The notes beneath the pieces were generated by a model. That model was not told the origin of the DNA, searched no databases, and worked only from the letters and a program-made list of their open reading frames with translations. A program made the position numbers and the translations under genes. A stretch of 49,966 nt of DNA, taken from the NCBI RefSeq assembly GCF_000946815.1, contig NZ_CDRZ01000274.1, positions 1 to 49,966 of the forward strand, in the 5' to 3' direction. The stretch comes from Syntrophaceticus schinkii (lineage in GTDB: Bacteria > Bacillota > DSM-12270 > Thermacetogeniales > Thermacetogeniaceae). Position 1 is the stretch's first letter; every line of letters begins with the position of its first letter. Positions 1 through 12,664 of this stretch are shown here, in pieces.

Positions 1-57
1 AGATCGTTAAGCGTACTGAATCTTAATCAAGGACAACTATAATTTAAAAGAATTAGA

Positions 58-197
58 CCCGTGAGAGTATCCAAAGAGGCATTAGGGACTGACTGTCCAT
101 CACCGCAATGGTATGGCTGGTTTTCCTATGCTTTCAGAATCGACGAAAGGAGCGAAGCGGAACCTCACGGGCCGACAATGCGGTAAAACCGCAATTG
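58..197 (+). other. possible structured RNA or mobile-element end, unidentified
   Basis: Seen: an 8-bp perfect closing stem (CCCGTGAG at 58-65 with CTCACGGG at 164-171) encloses about 98 nt. It is followed by a compact hairpin at 176-197 (GCGGT-AAA-ACCGC, extended by CAAT/ATTG around one bulged A). No open reading frame covers it and no tRNA, SRP, RNase P or tmRNA signature is visible. It could be the right end of an IS200/IS605-type element with its omega-RNA, a riboswitch-like RNA, or a fortuitous fold. The strand is assumed. Confidence 0.3.
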
Positions 198-293
198 ATT
201 TAACCTAAACTCCATTTTTAAAAAACCGAACTACAAGATGATATGGAAGTAAATAGTATCATGAATTAGCCGTGCCACCAACGACCATTAATA

Positions 294-323
294 TTGACAG
301 GTAAAGGGTGATTATGCTAAAGT
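294..323 (+). promoter_or_regulatory. sigma-A-type promoter for rpmG-secE-nusG
   Basis: TTGACA at 294-299 is a perfect -35. An 18-nt spacer leads to TAAAGT at 318-323 as -10. It lies about 70 bp before the rpmG start and is the only good promoter seen before the secE-nusG-rplKA block. Confidence 0.55.
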
Positions 324-391
324 AGTACAGGATCTTTTTATGGCTGTATTTGGAACTATATACTGTAGATTCGGCAGTAGGAGGTGGCACA

Positions 392-541
392 GTGCGCGTA
401 GGTGTAATTTTAGCATGTACTGAATGTAAAAACCGCAATTATAATACACAGAAAAATAAGAGAAACAATCCGGAACGCTTAGAGCTTAAAAAATACTGTC
501 CCGTTTGTAAAAAACAGACTGCCCACCGCGAGACCAAATAA
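392..541 (+). CDS. rpmG: 50S ribosomal protein L33
   Basis: L33 is a small protein of the large ribosomal subunit near the E site. The 49-residue product carries the zinc-type pattern, with C9-x2-C12 and C36-x2-C39, and the typical ending [10 protein letters not shown]. The GTG at 392 is chosen because GGAGGTG ends about 6 nt upstream. An in-frame extension back to 350 would add a non-L33 N terminus. It is followed by secE and nusG, the standard Firmicutes order. Length matches the family (49-50 aa). Confidence 0.93.
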   Translation: MRVGVILACTECKNRNYNTQKNKRNNPERLELKKYCPVCKKQTAHRETK

Positions 542-569
542 GTGGTGGCGTGTCGAAGGATGTGAGCAA

Positions 570-1053
570 GTGGCAAAAAAGGCAGGCGCGGCAAAGCCTA
601 AAAAGGGTGCCAAAGCACGCGCAAAAAAGGCAGCTACAGGAGAAGAGGCTAAACAGGAACAGGAAGAGCGCCTGGCTGAGGCCGCACCTGTTTCAGAAGG
701 AAAATTACGCTCTTTTCTGCGTCTCATAAAAAAGGATGACAAGCCAAAGGATCAGGTACAGGAAGCAGCAAAAAAGCAAAAAGCGAGTAAACCGGCAGGT
801 TGTTAAAAAAGAGAAGCGAGTTGCTCGTAAGGAAGGCAGAGATAAACCCAAGAGGAATTTTTTCCAAAATACGGCTAAATATTTTCAGAGTGTATGGGGA
901 GAGCTAAAAAAGGTATACTGGCCTAGCCGGAGAGAGCTTGTTGCTTATACCATGGTGGTGATCACAGCTGTAGTATTCGTTGCTGCCCTTATCTGGGTAG
1001 CTGATATTATTTTAAGCAAGCTGCTTAGCCTCTTGTTGACTCTGAGATTGTGA
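570..1053 (+). CDS. secE: preprotein translocase subunit SecE, frameshifted, long N-terminal extension
   Basis: SecE is the small essential membrane subunit that clamps SecY in the Sec channel. The C-terminal part has the family signature VYWPSRREL just before one transmembrane helix (about 25 hydrophobic residues) and ends LLLTLRL. The GTG at 570 opens a Lys/Ala/Glu-rich extension that reads for 78 codons and then stops. The SecE core continues in the +1 frame, so one extra base, probably an A, lies in the A-rich stretch at about 765-800. Corrected product is about 160 aa against about 60 for minimal SecE; long charged N termini do occur in Clostridia. Neighbours rpmG and nusG support the call. 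Confidence 0.85.
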
Positions 1054-1114
1054 GCAGGTAGATCTGCATAGAAACATACCGGGGAGGTGGGGGCCGAAAA
1101 GGTCCCTTGTCTTA

Positions 1115-1639
1115 ATGGAAAAGAAATGGTACGTAATTCATACTTATTCAGGCTATGAGAATAAGGTAAAAGCAAATTTAGAGAAGCGAGTTGCCTCTAT
1201 GAACATGGAGGACAAAATATTTGAGGTTCTCGTCCCCATGGAGGATGAAATCGAGATCAAAGACGGGAAAAGGCGGATTACCCAAAGAAAGATTTTTCCT
1301 GGCTATGTGCTGGTAGAGATGATCCTAACTGATGATTCCTGGTATGTTGTCCGCAATACACCCGGTGTTACCAGTTTTGTAGGGTCGGGGAGTAAGCCGA
1401 TCCCGTTGATGTCCGATGAAATTAATAATATTATGTGTAAGATGGGACTGGCTGAGGCGCCTATTAAAATCGACCTGGATATCGGTGAAAGTGTGAGGGT
1501 GATTGCAGGCCCCTTTCAGAACTTTATCGGTTCAGTGGAGGAGATTTATCCGGAAAAAAGCAAGCTAAAGGTGCTTGTATCTATGTTTGGGCGAGAAACG
1601 CCTGTAGAATTGGAGTTTACGCAAGTAGAGAAATTATAG
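1115..1639 (+). CDS. nusG: transcription termination/antitermination factor NusG
   Basis: NusG binds the RNA polymerase clamp and couples elongation to termination and translation. The 174-residue product starts with the NGN domain (KKWYVIHTYSGYENKVK, then GYVLVEM at about residues 65-71). It ends with a KOW domain (about residues 123-174: VIAGPFQNFIGSVEEIY, then FGRETPVELEF). Length is typical. ATG at 1115 is the only sensible start. It follows secE as in nearly all bacteria and precedes rplK by 32 bp. Confidence 0.96.
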   Translation: MEKKWYVIHTYSGYENKVKANLEKRVASMNMEDKIFEVLVPMEDEIEIKDGKRRITQRKIFPGYVLVEMILTDDSWYVVRNTPGVTSFVGSGSKPIPLMSDEINNIMCKMGLAEAPIKIDLDIGESVRVIAGPFQNFIGSVEEIYPEKSKLKVLVSMFGRETPVELEFTQVEKL

Positions 1640-1671
1640 ATAGATAATTAAGCAGAAAGGATGTGTAAGTA

Positions 1672-2101
1672 ATGGCTAAAAAAAAAGGTAGTAGCTGTTG
1701 TTAAGCTTCAGATTCCGGCAGGCAAGGCTACCCCGGCACCACCGGTAGGTTCCGCGCTTGGTCCCCACGGTGTCAATATCATGGGCTTTTGTAAAGAATT
1801 CAATGAGCGGACAGCTAAAGATGGGGGATTGCTTATACCGGTTGAAATTACCATTTACCAGGACCGAACTTTAAGCTTTATTACTAAAACCCCTCCGGCG
1901 TCTGTTCTCTTGAAAAATGCCCTGGGTATAGATGCTGCTTCCGGTGAACCTAACCGCCATAAGGTAGGCAAGGTTTCCAGAGCAAAGGTGCGCGAAATTG
2001 CTGAATTGAAAATGAAAGACCTCAATGCTGCGGATATCGAAGGAGCCATGCGCATGGTTGAGGGAACTGCACGCAGCATGGGAATCGAGATTAGTGGTTA
2101 G
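1672..2101 (+). CDS. rplK: 50S ribosomal protein L11, frameshifted at an A9 tract
   Basis: L11 forms the GTPase-associated centre with 23S rRNA. ATG at 1672 is preceded by GAAAGGATG and is followed by GCT and nine A residues. Read literally, the frame ends after ten codons ([10 protein letters not shown]). Removing one A gives [20 protein letters not shown], the canonical L11 start, and the frame then runs to TAG at 2099 with the typical [21 protein letters not shown] motif. Corrected length is 142 aa, as expected. The last codons and the stop lie inside a heptamer repeat (AGTGGTTAG). An extra A in the assembly or slippage on the A9 run are the two explanations. Confidence 0.92.
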
Positions 2102-2197
2102 TTAGTGTGGGATGTGGGAAGTGTGAGGTTAGAGGTGGGAATGGATGTCCGACTTCCGGTTTCTGACTTCCGCTTTTTTGGTTGGTCGTTGGTAGTT
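2093..2197 (+). repeat. heptanucleotide repeat region starting in the rplK stop codon
   Basis: Seven consecutive 7-mers (AGTGGTT, AGTTAGT, GTGGGAT, GTGGGAA, GTGTGAG, GTTAGAG, GTGGGAA) run from 2093 to 2141. The rplK TAG at 2099-2101 is part of the first two. ACTTCC-type sequence follows at about 2152-2170, then another AGTNGTT-like stretch at 2177-2197 (TTTGGTT, GGTCGTT, GGTAGTT). There is no coding sense. Confidence 0.6.
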
Positions 2198-2260
2198 AGA
2201 AAAAGGAAAAAGATTGGCCTGTTGTCTGAGGACAGGTCATAGGAATGGATTACGTATTAG

Positions 2261-2358
2261 CGGTGACAGTCACCGTGCGGAATAGATAGGTGAAAAGGAA
2301 CGAAGTTGACGGTGACAGTCACCTGATGGCAGTCACCTGATGTCTGTCACCTGATGTC
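2261..2358. repeat. two GGTGACAGTCACC palindromes plus a 14-bp tandem repeat
   Basis: Perfect palindromes GGTGACAGTCACC sit at 2262-2274 and 2311-2323. The second runs into three tandem 14-bp units of the form AGTCACCTGATGKC at 2317-2330, 2331-2344 and 2345-2358. The same palindrome recurs in four other places in this window, always between genes. Confidence 0.75.
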
Positions 2359-2363
2359 TGGGT

Positions 2364-2390
2364 GGATCAGGAGAACCGTCCCCCTGATCC
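2364..2390. repeat. REP-like hairpin with GAGAACCGTCCCC core
   Basis: A 7-bp perfect stem, GGATCAG (2364-2370) with CTGATCC (2384-2390), encloses the 13-nt core GAGAACCGTCCCC. The core recurs elsewhere with a different stem. It lies 55 bp before rplA in a spacer that is normally short. Confidence 0.7.
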
Positions 2391-2444
2391 AAAATGAAGT
2401 GGGAGGATTAGGAGTCCGCTAGAACCACAAAGGAGGATTTAATA

Positions 2445-3140
2445 ATGGCTAAAAGAGGTAAAAAGTATCAGACTGCTTTGGAAAAGATTGACCGGCATCA
2501 TTTTTATGAACCTGAGGAGGCGTTGACTCTGGTCAAAGATAACGCCACCGCAAAATTCGATGAGACTGTGGAATTATCTGTGCGTCTGGGGATCGATCCC
2601 CGTCATGCTGACCAGCAGGTGAGGGGAGCAGTGGTACTTCCTCACGGAACCGGCAAATCCAGGAAGGTGCTTGTTTTTGCCAAGGGAGATAAGGCTCAGG
2701 AAGCTACTGATGCTGGAGCTGATTATGTCGGTGCAGAGGAACTCGTCGAGAAAGTCCAGAAAGGATGGCTGGATTTTGAAGTTGCAGTGGCCACTCCGGA
2801 TATGATGAGTTTGGTGGGGAGACTGGGAAAATTACTGGGACCCCGCGGTTTGATGCCCAACCCCAAAACGGGTACTGTGACATTTGATATCGAACGGGCT
2901 GTCAAGGAAATTAAGGCCGGCAAGATCGAGTATCGCGCCGATAAAACAGGTATTGTACATGCCCCTATCGGCAAGGCATCTTTCCCGCTGGAAAAACTCA
3001 AAGAGAATTATGCGACACTGATTGATATCCTGATTAAGGCCAGACCCGCGGCAGTAAAGGGACAGTATCTAAGAAGCATTGTCGTCTCTTCGACTATGGG
3101 TCCCGGTGTTAAGATTACACCTCTTAAACCTTTAGGGTAA
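2445..3140 (+). CDS. rplA: 50S ribosomal protein L1
   Basis: L1 forms the mobile L1 stalk that helps release deacylated tRNA, and in many bacteria it represses its own operon. The 231-residue product is full length, starting [17 protein letters not shown]. It carries the signature [32 protein letters not shown] and ends [13 protein letters not shown] at 2445 follows AAGGAGGATTTA. An unusually long, repeat-filled 343-bp gap separates it from rplK. Confidence 0.96.
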   Translation: MAKRGKKYQTALEKIDRHHFYEPEEALTLVKDNATAKFDETVELSVRLGIDPRHADQQVRGAVVLPHGTGKSRKVLVFAKGDKAQEATDAGADYVGAEELVEKVQKGWLDFEVAVATPDMMSLVGRLGKLLGPRGLMPNPKTGTVTFDIERAVKEIKAGKIEYRADKTGIVHAPIGKASFPLEKLKENYATLIDILIKARPAAVKGQYLRSIVVSSTMGPGVKITPLKPLG

Positions 3141-3157
3141 TCGGATATAGAGTTGTC

Positions 3158-3186
3158 TTGACTTAAAAAGAATCATTTGTTATGCT
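3158..3186 (+). promoter_or_regulatory. sigma-A-type promoter for rplJ-rplL
   Basis: TTGACT at 3158-3163, a 17-nt spacer and TATGCT at 3181-3186 make a good promoter just downstream of rplA. Transcription would begin right before the L10 leader. Confidence 0.7.
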
Positions 3187-3187
3187 C

Positions 3188-3306
3188 TACAAGTAGCCGT
3201 AGACAGTAGGTGCCGTAAGGCTTAAATTTTAGCCTACCGAGGTTGTTAGGGAGTTCAAGGATGTTGATCCTGGCCCTCTGCAGTCTGCGGAGGGCCTTAT
3301 TTTTTT
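3188..3306 (+). promoter_or_regulatory. ribosomal protein L10 leader with attenuator terminator
   Basis: The stretch at about 3193-3245 has the L10-leader features known from Firmicutes: GCCGTAGACAGTAGGTGCCG, then an AGGCTTAAA segment and CCTACCGAGG. It ends in a strong terminator: GGCCCTC at 3272-3278 pairs with GAGGGCC at 3290-3296 around an inner GCA/TGC helix and a GTC loop, followed by TTATTTTTTT. In this family the L10(L12)4 complex binds the leader and promotes termination, giving feedback control of rplJL. Confidence 0.85.
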
Positions 3307-3322
3307 GTAAAGGAGGCGTGAA

Positions 3323-3847
3323 ATGGCCAGTCTTGACGAAAAAAAGAAAGTTGTAGCTGAATTGGAAGAGAAGCTCAAGACATCTAAGGCAGCGGTTTTT
3401 GCAGACTATCGGGGCATTAAAGTAGCAGAGGCTACAGACCTGCGGAGTGTCTGCCGTGATGCAGGTGTGGAATTCAAGGTTGTAAAAAACACCTTGACAC
3501 AGATTGCTGCGGAAAACAGCGGTTTTCCAGAACTTAACCAGTTCCTGGAGGGTCCTACTGCCATCGCTTTTGATTATGAGGATCCCGTCGCACCGGCAAA
3601 GACATTGATGGACTTTATAAAAAAGAATCGCAAGCTAGAGATCAAAGGTGGTCTGATTGAAGGCGAGATAGTGGGTTTGTCATCTATTAAAGAACTCGCT
3701 GATCTGCCGAGCAGAGATGTTTTGGTCTCTATGGTATTGCGCGGCCTGAACGGGCCCCTTACTGGCCTATCCTGTGTTCTTCAGGGACCGATTAGGAAGC
3801 TGGTTTATGCTCTCAAAGCTGTGCAGGATCAAAAAGCAGCCGGTTAA
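3323..3847 (+). CDS. rplJ: 50S ribosomal protein L10
   Basis: L10 anchors the L7/L12 stalk to 23S rRNA. The 174-residue product starts MASLDEKKKVVAELEEKLK. It contains VFADYRGIKVAEATDLR and the helix FKVVKNTL characteristic of the family, and ends VYALKAVQDQKAAG. ATG at 3323 follows AAAGGAGGCGTGAA. It is directly downstream of the L10 leader terminator, so its expression should be under L10 feedback. rplL follows 48 bp later. Confidence 0.95.
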   Translation: MASLDEKKKVVAELEEKLKTSKAAVFADYRGIKVAEATDLRSVCRDAGVEFKVVKNTLTQIAAENSGFPELNQFLEGPTAIAFDYEDPVAPAKTLMDFIKKNRKLEIKGGLIEGEIVGLSSIKELADLPSRDVLVSMVLRGLNGPLTGLSCVLQGPIRKLVYALKAVQDQKAAG

Positions 3848-3895
3848 TAGGTGGAATAAGAATACTATAAAATGAAAATTAGGGAGGTTTATTGA

Positions 3896-4270
3896 ATGAG
3901 TAAAGTTGCAGAGATCATTGAAGCTGTCAAGGGAATGACCGTGCTGGAGCTGGCAGAATTGGTCAAGGCCCTGGAAGATGAGTTTGGTGTTAGTGCTGCA
4001 GCACCGGTGGCTGTTGCTGCCGGGCCTGCTGCTGCAGAGGCTCCAGTTGAAGAGGAGAAGACAGAGTTTAACGTTGTGCTCAAGGCTATCGGTGACCAGA
4101 AGATCAAGGTTATTAAAGCAGTGCGTGAGATCACCGGGCTTGGGCTCAAGGAAGCCAAGGAAGTTGTGGATACCGCACCAAAACCGGTGAAGGAAAATGT
4201 CAGCAAAGAAGAGGCCGAATCAATAAAGGCAAAACTTACCGAAGTAGGGGCGACAGTAGAAATCGAATAG
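3896..4270 (+). CDS. rplL: 50S ribosomal protein L7/L12
   Basis: L7/L12 is the multicopy stalk protein that recruits translational GTPases. The 124-residue product has an N-terminal dimerisation helix (about 1-30), an Ala/Pro/Glu-rich hinge (about 35-58) and the globular C-terminal domain ([21 protein letters not shown], then [12 protein letters not shown]). Length is typical. ATG at 3896 follows AGGGAGGTTTATTGA. It is the second gene of the rplJL unit; hairpins and a new promoter follow before rpoB. Confidence 0.96.
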   Translation: MSKVAEIIEAVKGMTVLELAELVKALEDEFGVSAAAPVAVAAGPAAAEAPVEEEKTEFNVVLKAIGDQKIKVIKAVREITGLGLKEAKEVVDTAPKPVKENVSKEEAESIKAKLTEVGATVEIE

Positions 4271-4310
4271 AGTCATTGCTTCAGATTGCAATAAACTGTA
4301 ATAGATAGGG

Positions 4311-4370
4311 CCTCTCACCACACTTTTCCTCCATAGATAGGATGCGAATGCGGTGTGAGGTTCTATTTTT
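4311..4370 (+). terminator. imperfect hairpin after rplL
   Basis: CCTCTCACCAC (4311-4321) can pair with GCGGTGTGAGG (4350-4360), with two mismatches, and TTCTATTTTT follows. It may be a partial terminator or processing site between rplL and rpoB. Confidence 0.45.
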
Positions 4371-4436
4371 GTTGCACCATGACATAATATGTGGTAAACT
4401 CCATATAATAAATTAAAATTATAAATGCAAGAAAAA

Positions 4437-4485
4437 CAAAGGGAGCTTTTTCAAGGTATCCTGAAAGAGTTACTTTTGTTTTTTT
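4437..4485 (+). terminator. long hairpin with T tract before the rpoB promoter
   Basis: A long imperfect stem runs from CAAAGGG at 4437 to ACTTTTG ending at 4478 (about 16 pairs including wobbles). The tip is GG-TAT-CC next to TTTCA/TGAAA. Seven T residues follow. It would end rplJL transcripts just before the rpoBC promoter. Confidence 0.6.
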
Positions 4486-4486
4486 C

Positions 4487-4515
4487 TTGACATTAATATA
4501 GATATATGATATTCT
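4487..4515 (+). promoter_or_regulatory. sigma-A-type promoter for rpoBC
   Basis: TTGACA at 4487-4492, a 17-nt AT-rich spacer and TATTCT at 4510-4515. It lies about 130 bp before the rpoB start chosen here. Confidence 0.75.
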
Positions 4516-4643
4516 TTCAAAATGTCTATTGATTTAAAAATGTATGATTATGGAAAGAAGAGCGGTTGAAGCTTTACCATCACCGCTGCCGGTTGTATGG
4601 AAAATATTACATGAAACCGAGTAAGGTGAGGGATGGTGTGTAC

Positions 4644-8176
<3,533 letters not shown>

Positions 8177-8211
8177 ATTTTCTTGAGGTTCGATGTCTTA
8201 GAAAGGAGCGA

Positions 8212-11200
8212 TTGTCTTTGTCTTTGCATGAAGTCACCAACACAAACAATAATAATTTTGAAAGCATCCGCATCGGTCTTGCTTCCCCGGAGAAAATTAG
8301 ATCATGGTCCAGCGGAGAAGTAAAAAAGCCGGAGACCATCAACTACAGGACACTCAAACCGGAGCGGGACGGGCTGTTTTGTGAAAGAATATTTGGCCCC
8401 ACCAAAGACTGGGAGTGTCACTGCGGGAAATATAAGCGTGTTCGCTATAAAGGTGTGATCTGTGATCGCTGTGGAGTAGAGGTTACCAGGTCCAAGGTGA
8501 GACGGGAGCGATTGGGGCACATCGAGCTGGCGGCACCCGTATCACATATCTGGTATTTCAAGGGAATACCCAGCCGCATGGGTTTAATCCTTGATATGTC
8601 CCCCCGCACACTGGAAAAGGTGCTCTATTTCGTATCCTATATAGTTCTTGATGTAGGGGATGTTCCTGACTTGAGCAATAAGCAGCTGCTCACCGAATCC
8701 GAATACCGCGAATTAAAGGAGCAGTATGGGACACGCTTCCGTGCAGGGATGGGAGCAGATGCGATCAGGGAACTGCTTGAACAAATAGATATGGATAAAT
8801 TGAGTGAGGAACTGCGTGTTGAACTGCGGGAGAGCAGGGGGCAGCGCAAGGTGCGGGCGATCCGACGCCTGGAGGTTGTAGAGGCCTTCCGGAAATCCGG
8901 GGATCGGCCTGAGTGGATGATCCTGGATGTGATTCCGGTGATACCCCCGGAGCTCCGGCCGATGGTGCAGTTGGACGGTGGCAGGTTTGCCACCTCTGAT
9001 TTAAATGACCTGTATCGCCGTGTGATCAACCGCAACAACAGGTTGAAGCGTCTGCTTGATCTGGGTGCCCCGGATATCATTGTGCGCAATGAAAAGCGCA
9101 TGCTTCAGGAGGCTGTGGATGCCCTTATTGACAACGGGAGACGCGGTCGACCAGTGACCGGTCCCGGCAACAGGCCATTGAAATCATTGAGCGATATGCT
9201 CAAAGGAAAACAGGGCCGCTTTCGCCAGAACCTGCTGGGCAAGAGGGTGGATTACTCCGGACGGTCGGTTATTGTTGTCGGCCCGGATCTGAAACTACAC
9301 CAGTGTGGTCTCCCTAAAGAGATGGCTCTTGAGCTGTTCAAGCCCTTTGTGATGAAGTGCCTTGTAGAAAGAGGCTTTTCCCACAATATCAAGAGCGCCA
9401 AGCGCATGGTGGAGCGGGCACGTCCCGAGGTCTGGGATGTCTTGGAGGATGTCATTAAACAGCATCCGGTGCTGTTAAACCGTGCACCGACACTGCACAG
9501 ACTTGGTATCCAGGCATTTGAGCCGATTCTTGTTGAAGGTAGAGCGATCCAGATTCACCCCCTGGTCTGTACAGGTTATAATGCCGACTTTGACGGCGAC
9601 CAGATGGCAGTGCATGTGCCGCTTTCTACAGAGGCACAGTCTGAGGCGCGCATACTGATGCTTTCAGCGCATAACCTGCTCAACCCCAAGGATGGGCGCC
9701 CGGTTGCTTCACCTACCCAGGATATGGTTCTGGGATGCTATTACCTGACCCTGGAAGTGGAGGGTGCCAGGGGTGAGGGTAAGTGTTTCCGTGATATTGA
9801 TGAGGCACTGTTTGCCTATGAAAGCAATGTGATAGACCTTCATGCAGTGATCAAAGCACGGTATAATGGGAAGTTAATGGAAACCACTGTGGGCAGGCTG
9901 ATCTTTAACCAGGTGATTCCACCTGAATTAGGCTATTATAATGAAGTAGTGGACAAAAAGATGGTTGCTGAAATTATCAGCGAGTGTTATCGCCTCAAAG
10001 GATTCCATGATACTGCCAGGATGCTGGACGGTATTAAGGAGCTTGGGTTCAGGTATGCTACTAAAGCCGGGGTAACAGTCGGGGTGACCGATGTCACCAT
10101 TCCTCCGGAAAAAGCGGATCTGATCGCCCAGGCTGAATCAGATGTAGAAAAAGTCGAAACAGCAGTATATTCGCGGCCTTATAACAGAAGATGAGCGCTA
10201 TGAGAGGGTTACCGGTATATGGAAAAAGACTACCGACCAGGTAACGGACTCCCTGCTTCTTCACCTGGATCATATGAATCCCATCTACATGATGGCGATT
10301 TCCGGTGCACGGGGCAGCATCCAGCAGATCAGGCAGTTGGCCGGGATGCGCGGGCTGATGGCCGACCCCTCAGGAGAGATCATCGACCTTCCCATCAGGT
10401 CAAACTTCCGGGAGGGCCTCACTGTTTTGGAGTATTTTATCTCCACCCATGGAGCGAGGAAGGGGTTAGCTGACACAGCTCTCAGAACCGCTGACTCAGG
10501 TTATCTCACCAGAAGACTGGTGGATGTCGCCCAGGATGTCATTGTTCGGGAGGAAGATTGTGGCACAACAGAGGGTTTTGTGGTAGAAGCCATCAAGGAT
10601 GGGGAGGATGAGATCGAATCCTTGAAAGAAAGGATTGTCGGCAGAACCGCCCTTGAAGATATCATCCATCCGGAAACAGGAGAGGTGCTTGTTAAGGAAA
10701 ACAGTGAAATCACTGAAGATGACGCCGAGAGGGTTAAGGCCGCAGGGATAGAAAAAATGAAGATCCGCATCCGCTCAGTGCTCACCTGCAAGACACGCTA
10801 CGGCGTTTGCCGCAAGTGTTACGGTAGAAATATGGCTACAGGAAAGCCGGTAGAGATCGGTGAGGCAGTGGGTATCATGGCAGCCCAGTCCATTGGCGAG
10901 CCCGGGACCCAGCTCACCATGCGTACCTTCCATACCGGAGGGGTGGCCGGGGAAGATATCACCCAGGGTCTGCCGCGTGTTGAGGAGCTCTTTGAGGCAC
11001 GTAAACCCAAGGGCCAGGCCACCATTGCTGAGTGCAATGGTGTAGTCAAACTCCAGGAAGTAAAAGGCAAGCGGGAGATCGAACTTCTGGGGGAGGAAGG
11101 GGAAAAACACACATACCAGATCCCCTTTGGCTCAAGGCTACAGGTACAAGATGGGGATTATGTGGAGGCTGGTCAGGAACTCACAGAAGGGTCGATCAAC

Positions 11201-11797
11201 CCTCATGAACTTTTACAAGTAAAGGGTGCGGAGGCTGTTCAGGACTACCTGCTGCGTGAGGTACAGCGAGTTTATCGCATGCAGGGTGTTGATATCAATG
11301 ATAAGCATATTGAAGTGGTGATCCGACAGATCCTGCGCAAAGTGAAGGTTGAGGATTCAGGGGATACAGAACTGCTTCCGGGGGGATTGATCGATTTCTT
11401 CGAATTAGAGGACGAAAATGCCAGAGTTATAGAGCAAGGGCTGGAACCGGCTACAGCAAAACCCGTAATCTTAGGGATCACCAAAGCCTCACTGGCTACA
11501 GATTCCTTCCTTTCGGCCGCCTCGTTCCAGGAGACCACAAGGGTGCTTACAGAGGCAGCTATCAAAGGGAAGTCAGATCCTTTGTTGGGTTTAAAGGAAA
11601 ATGTGATTATCGGGAAGCTCATTCCGGCTGGGACGGGGATGTCCCGTTACCGCAATGTCAAAGTTCACAGTAAACAGGAACAAGCGATAGAGGAGGAACC
11701 AGTGGATGGTGAGGCCCAGGAGGATATAGAGAAGGGTGAGGAACAATCTGTTGCTAAAGTAGATACAGCAGACGCGCAGGTGCATCACCTCAATTAA
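8212..11797 (+). CDS. rpoC: RNA polymerase beta' subunit, frameshifted
   Basis: RpoC carries the catalytic Mg-binding loop [14 protein letters not shown], found here at about residues 460-473. The N-terminal zinc site ([20 protein letters not shown]) and the second zinc site ([13 protein letters not shown]) are present. Frame one runs 8212-10194 and frame two covers about 10165-11797. The join is near 10158-10170, where one extra base interrupts [17 protein letters not shown]. Corrected length is about 1194 aa. Start TTG 8212 lies very close to GAAAGGAG; TTG 8218 has better spacing. It sits 35 bp after rpoB in the same transcript. Confidence 0.94.
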
Positions 11798-11837
11798 CAG
11801 GAGGCAGTTCTTTTTCTGTTGCAAATCAACTTAACAG

Positions 11838-11866
11838 TTGACAGGGTTCTGCTCCAGGTGTTAAAA
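11838..11866 (+). promoter_or_regulatory. promoter for the L7Ae-str-S10-spc-alpha run
   Basis: TTGACA at 11838-11843, 17-nt spacer, TTAAAA at 11861-11866. A small hairpin GTGTT/AACAC with a following GGTTTTTTC (about 11858-11885) overlaps its -10 region and may be a weak rpoC terminator or an attenuator. It is the last clear promoter seen before the 20-kb ribosomal gene run. Confidence 0.5.
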
Positions 11867-11943
11867 TCAACACTGTGGTTTTTTCACCAACTGCCTCAAC
11901 TGCTCCATTTTCACTGTTATCTTAAGGAGGGCGAGGGAGAGGA

Positions 11944-12186
11944 ATGCGAAGGCTGAGCAAAACATGCGGTAAAACTGTAGGCGCCAAACAGACTCATAAA
12001 CTTATAGAGAATGGGCAGGCGCAGGTAGTTTACATAGCAAAAGATGCCGAAGAGCGTGTTACATCACCTTTGCTGCGTATTTGCGAGGAAAAGGGTCTCG
12101 AAGTAGTTTATGTGGATTCGATGAAGGAATTGGGGAAAGCTTGCGGCATCAAGGTTGGAGCAGCAACAGCTGCGATTCTGAAATAA
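11944..12186 (+). CDS. L7Ae/L30e/S12e-family ribosomal protein (YbxF-like)
   Basis: The 80-residue product belongs to the small L7Ae-type RNA-binding proteins that recognise kink-turn RNA in Firmicutes (YbxF/RplGB). Visible motifs are [21 protein letters not shown], a [28 protein letters not shown] segment and the Gly/Ala-rich end GAATAAILK. Its place between rpoC and rpsL is the standard Firmicutes location. ATG at 11944 follows AAGGAGGGCGAGGGAGAGG. Its exact role on the ribosome or with riboswitch kink-turns is not shown by sequence. Confidence 0.88.
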   Translation: MRRLSKTCGKTVGAKQTHKLIENGQAQVVYIAKDAEERVTSPLLRICEEKGLEVVYVDSMKELGKACGIKVGAATAAILK

Positions 12187-12253
12187 ACAATTTGCCACGA
12201 AAGATGCCCCGGCCCCCATAGTTGATGGTAACCAGGGAAAAGGAGGTGCTAAA

Positions 12254-12637
12254 TTGCCAACACTGAACCAGATGATTCGCAAGAGGCGTAAGGTATCAAC
12301 GAAAAAATCAGATGCCCCGGCTTTGAAGAATTCTCCTCAAAAGCGAGGCGTTTGTACAAGGGTTTATACGACAACTCCTAAAAAGCCTAACTCTGCACTG
12401 CGGAAAGTAGCCAGGGTACGCCTGACCAACGGGATGGAGGTTACAGCCTACATACCTGGGATCGGGCATAACCTACAGGAACACTCGGTCGTCCTTGTGC
12501 GGGGTGGCCGTGTAAAAGACCTTCCGGGTGTGCGTTATCACATTGTCAGGGGATCTTTGGATGCTGCAGGTGTCCAGGGGAGAAGCCGTGGGCGTTCTAA
12601 ATATGGTGTAAAGAGACCAAAAACTGCTAAAGCCTAA
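12254..12637 (+). CDS. rpsL: 30S ribosomal protein S12
   Basis: S12 lies at the decoding centre and affects accuracy and streptomycin response. The 127-residue product starts [13 protein letters not shown]. It carries [17 protein letters not shown] (the streptomycin-site Lys-Pro-Asn region) and [16 protein letters not shown], and ends [15 protein letters not shown] at 12254 follows AAAAGGAGGTGCTAAA. First gene of the str group (rpsL-rpsG-fusA-tuf). Confidence 0.96.
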   Translation: MPTLNQMIRKRRKVSTKKSDAPALKNSPQKRGVCTRVYTTTPKKPNSALRKVARVRLTNGMEVTAYIPGIGHNLQEHSVVLVRGGRVKDLPGVRYHIVRGSLDAAGVQGRSRGRSKYGVKRPKTAKA

Positions 12638-12664
12638 GAGCTTGGAAGGGAGGTTGACACACAA

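Noticed and set aside
736-830. Programmed frameshift in secE
   Set aside because: No known slippery heptamer with stimulator is evident, and similar indels occur in many other genes here, so an error is more likely.
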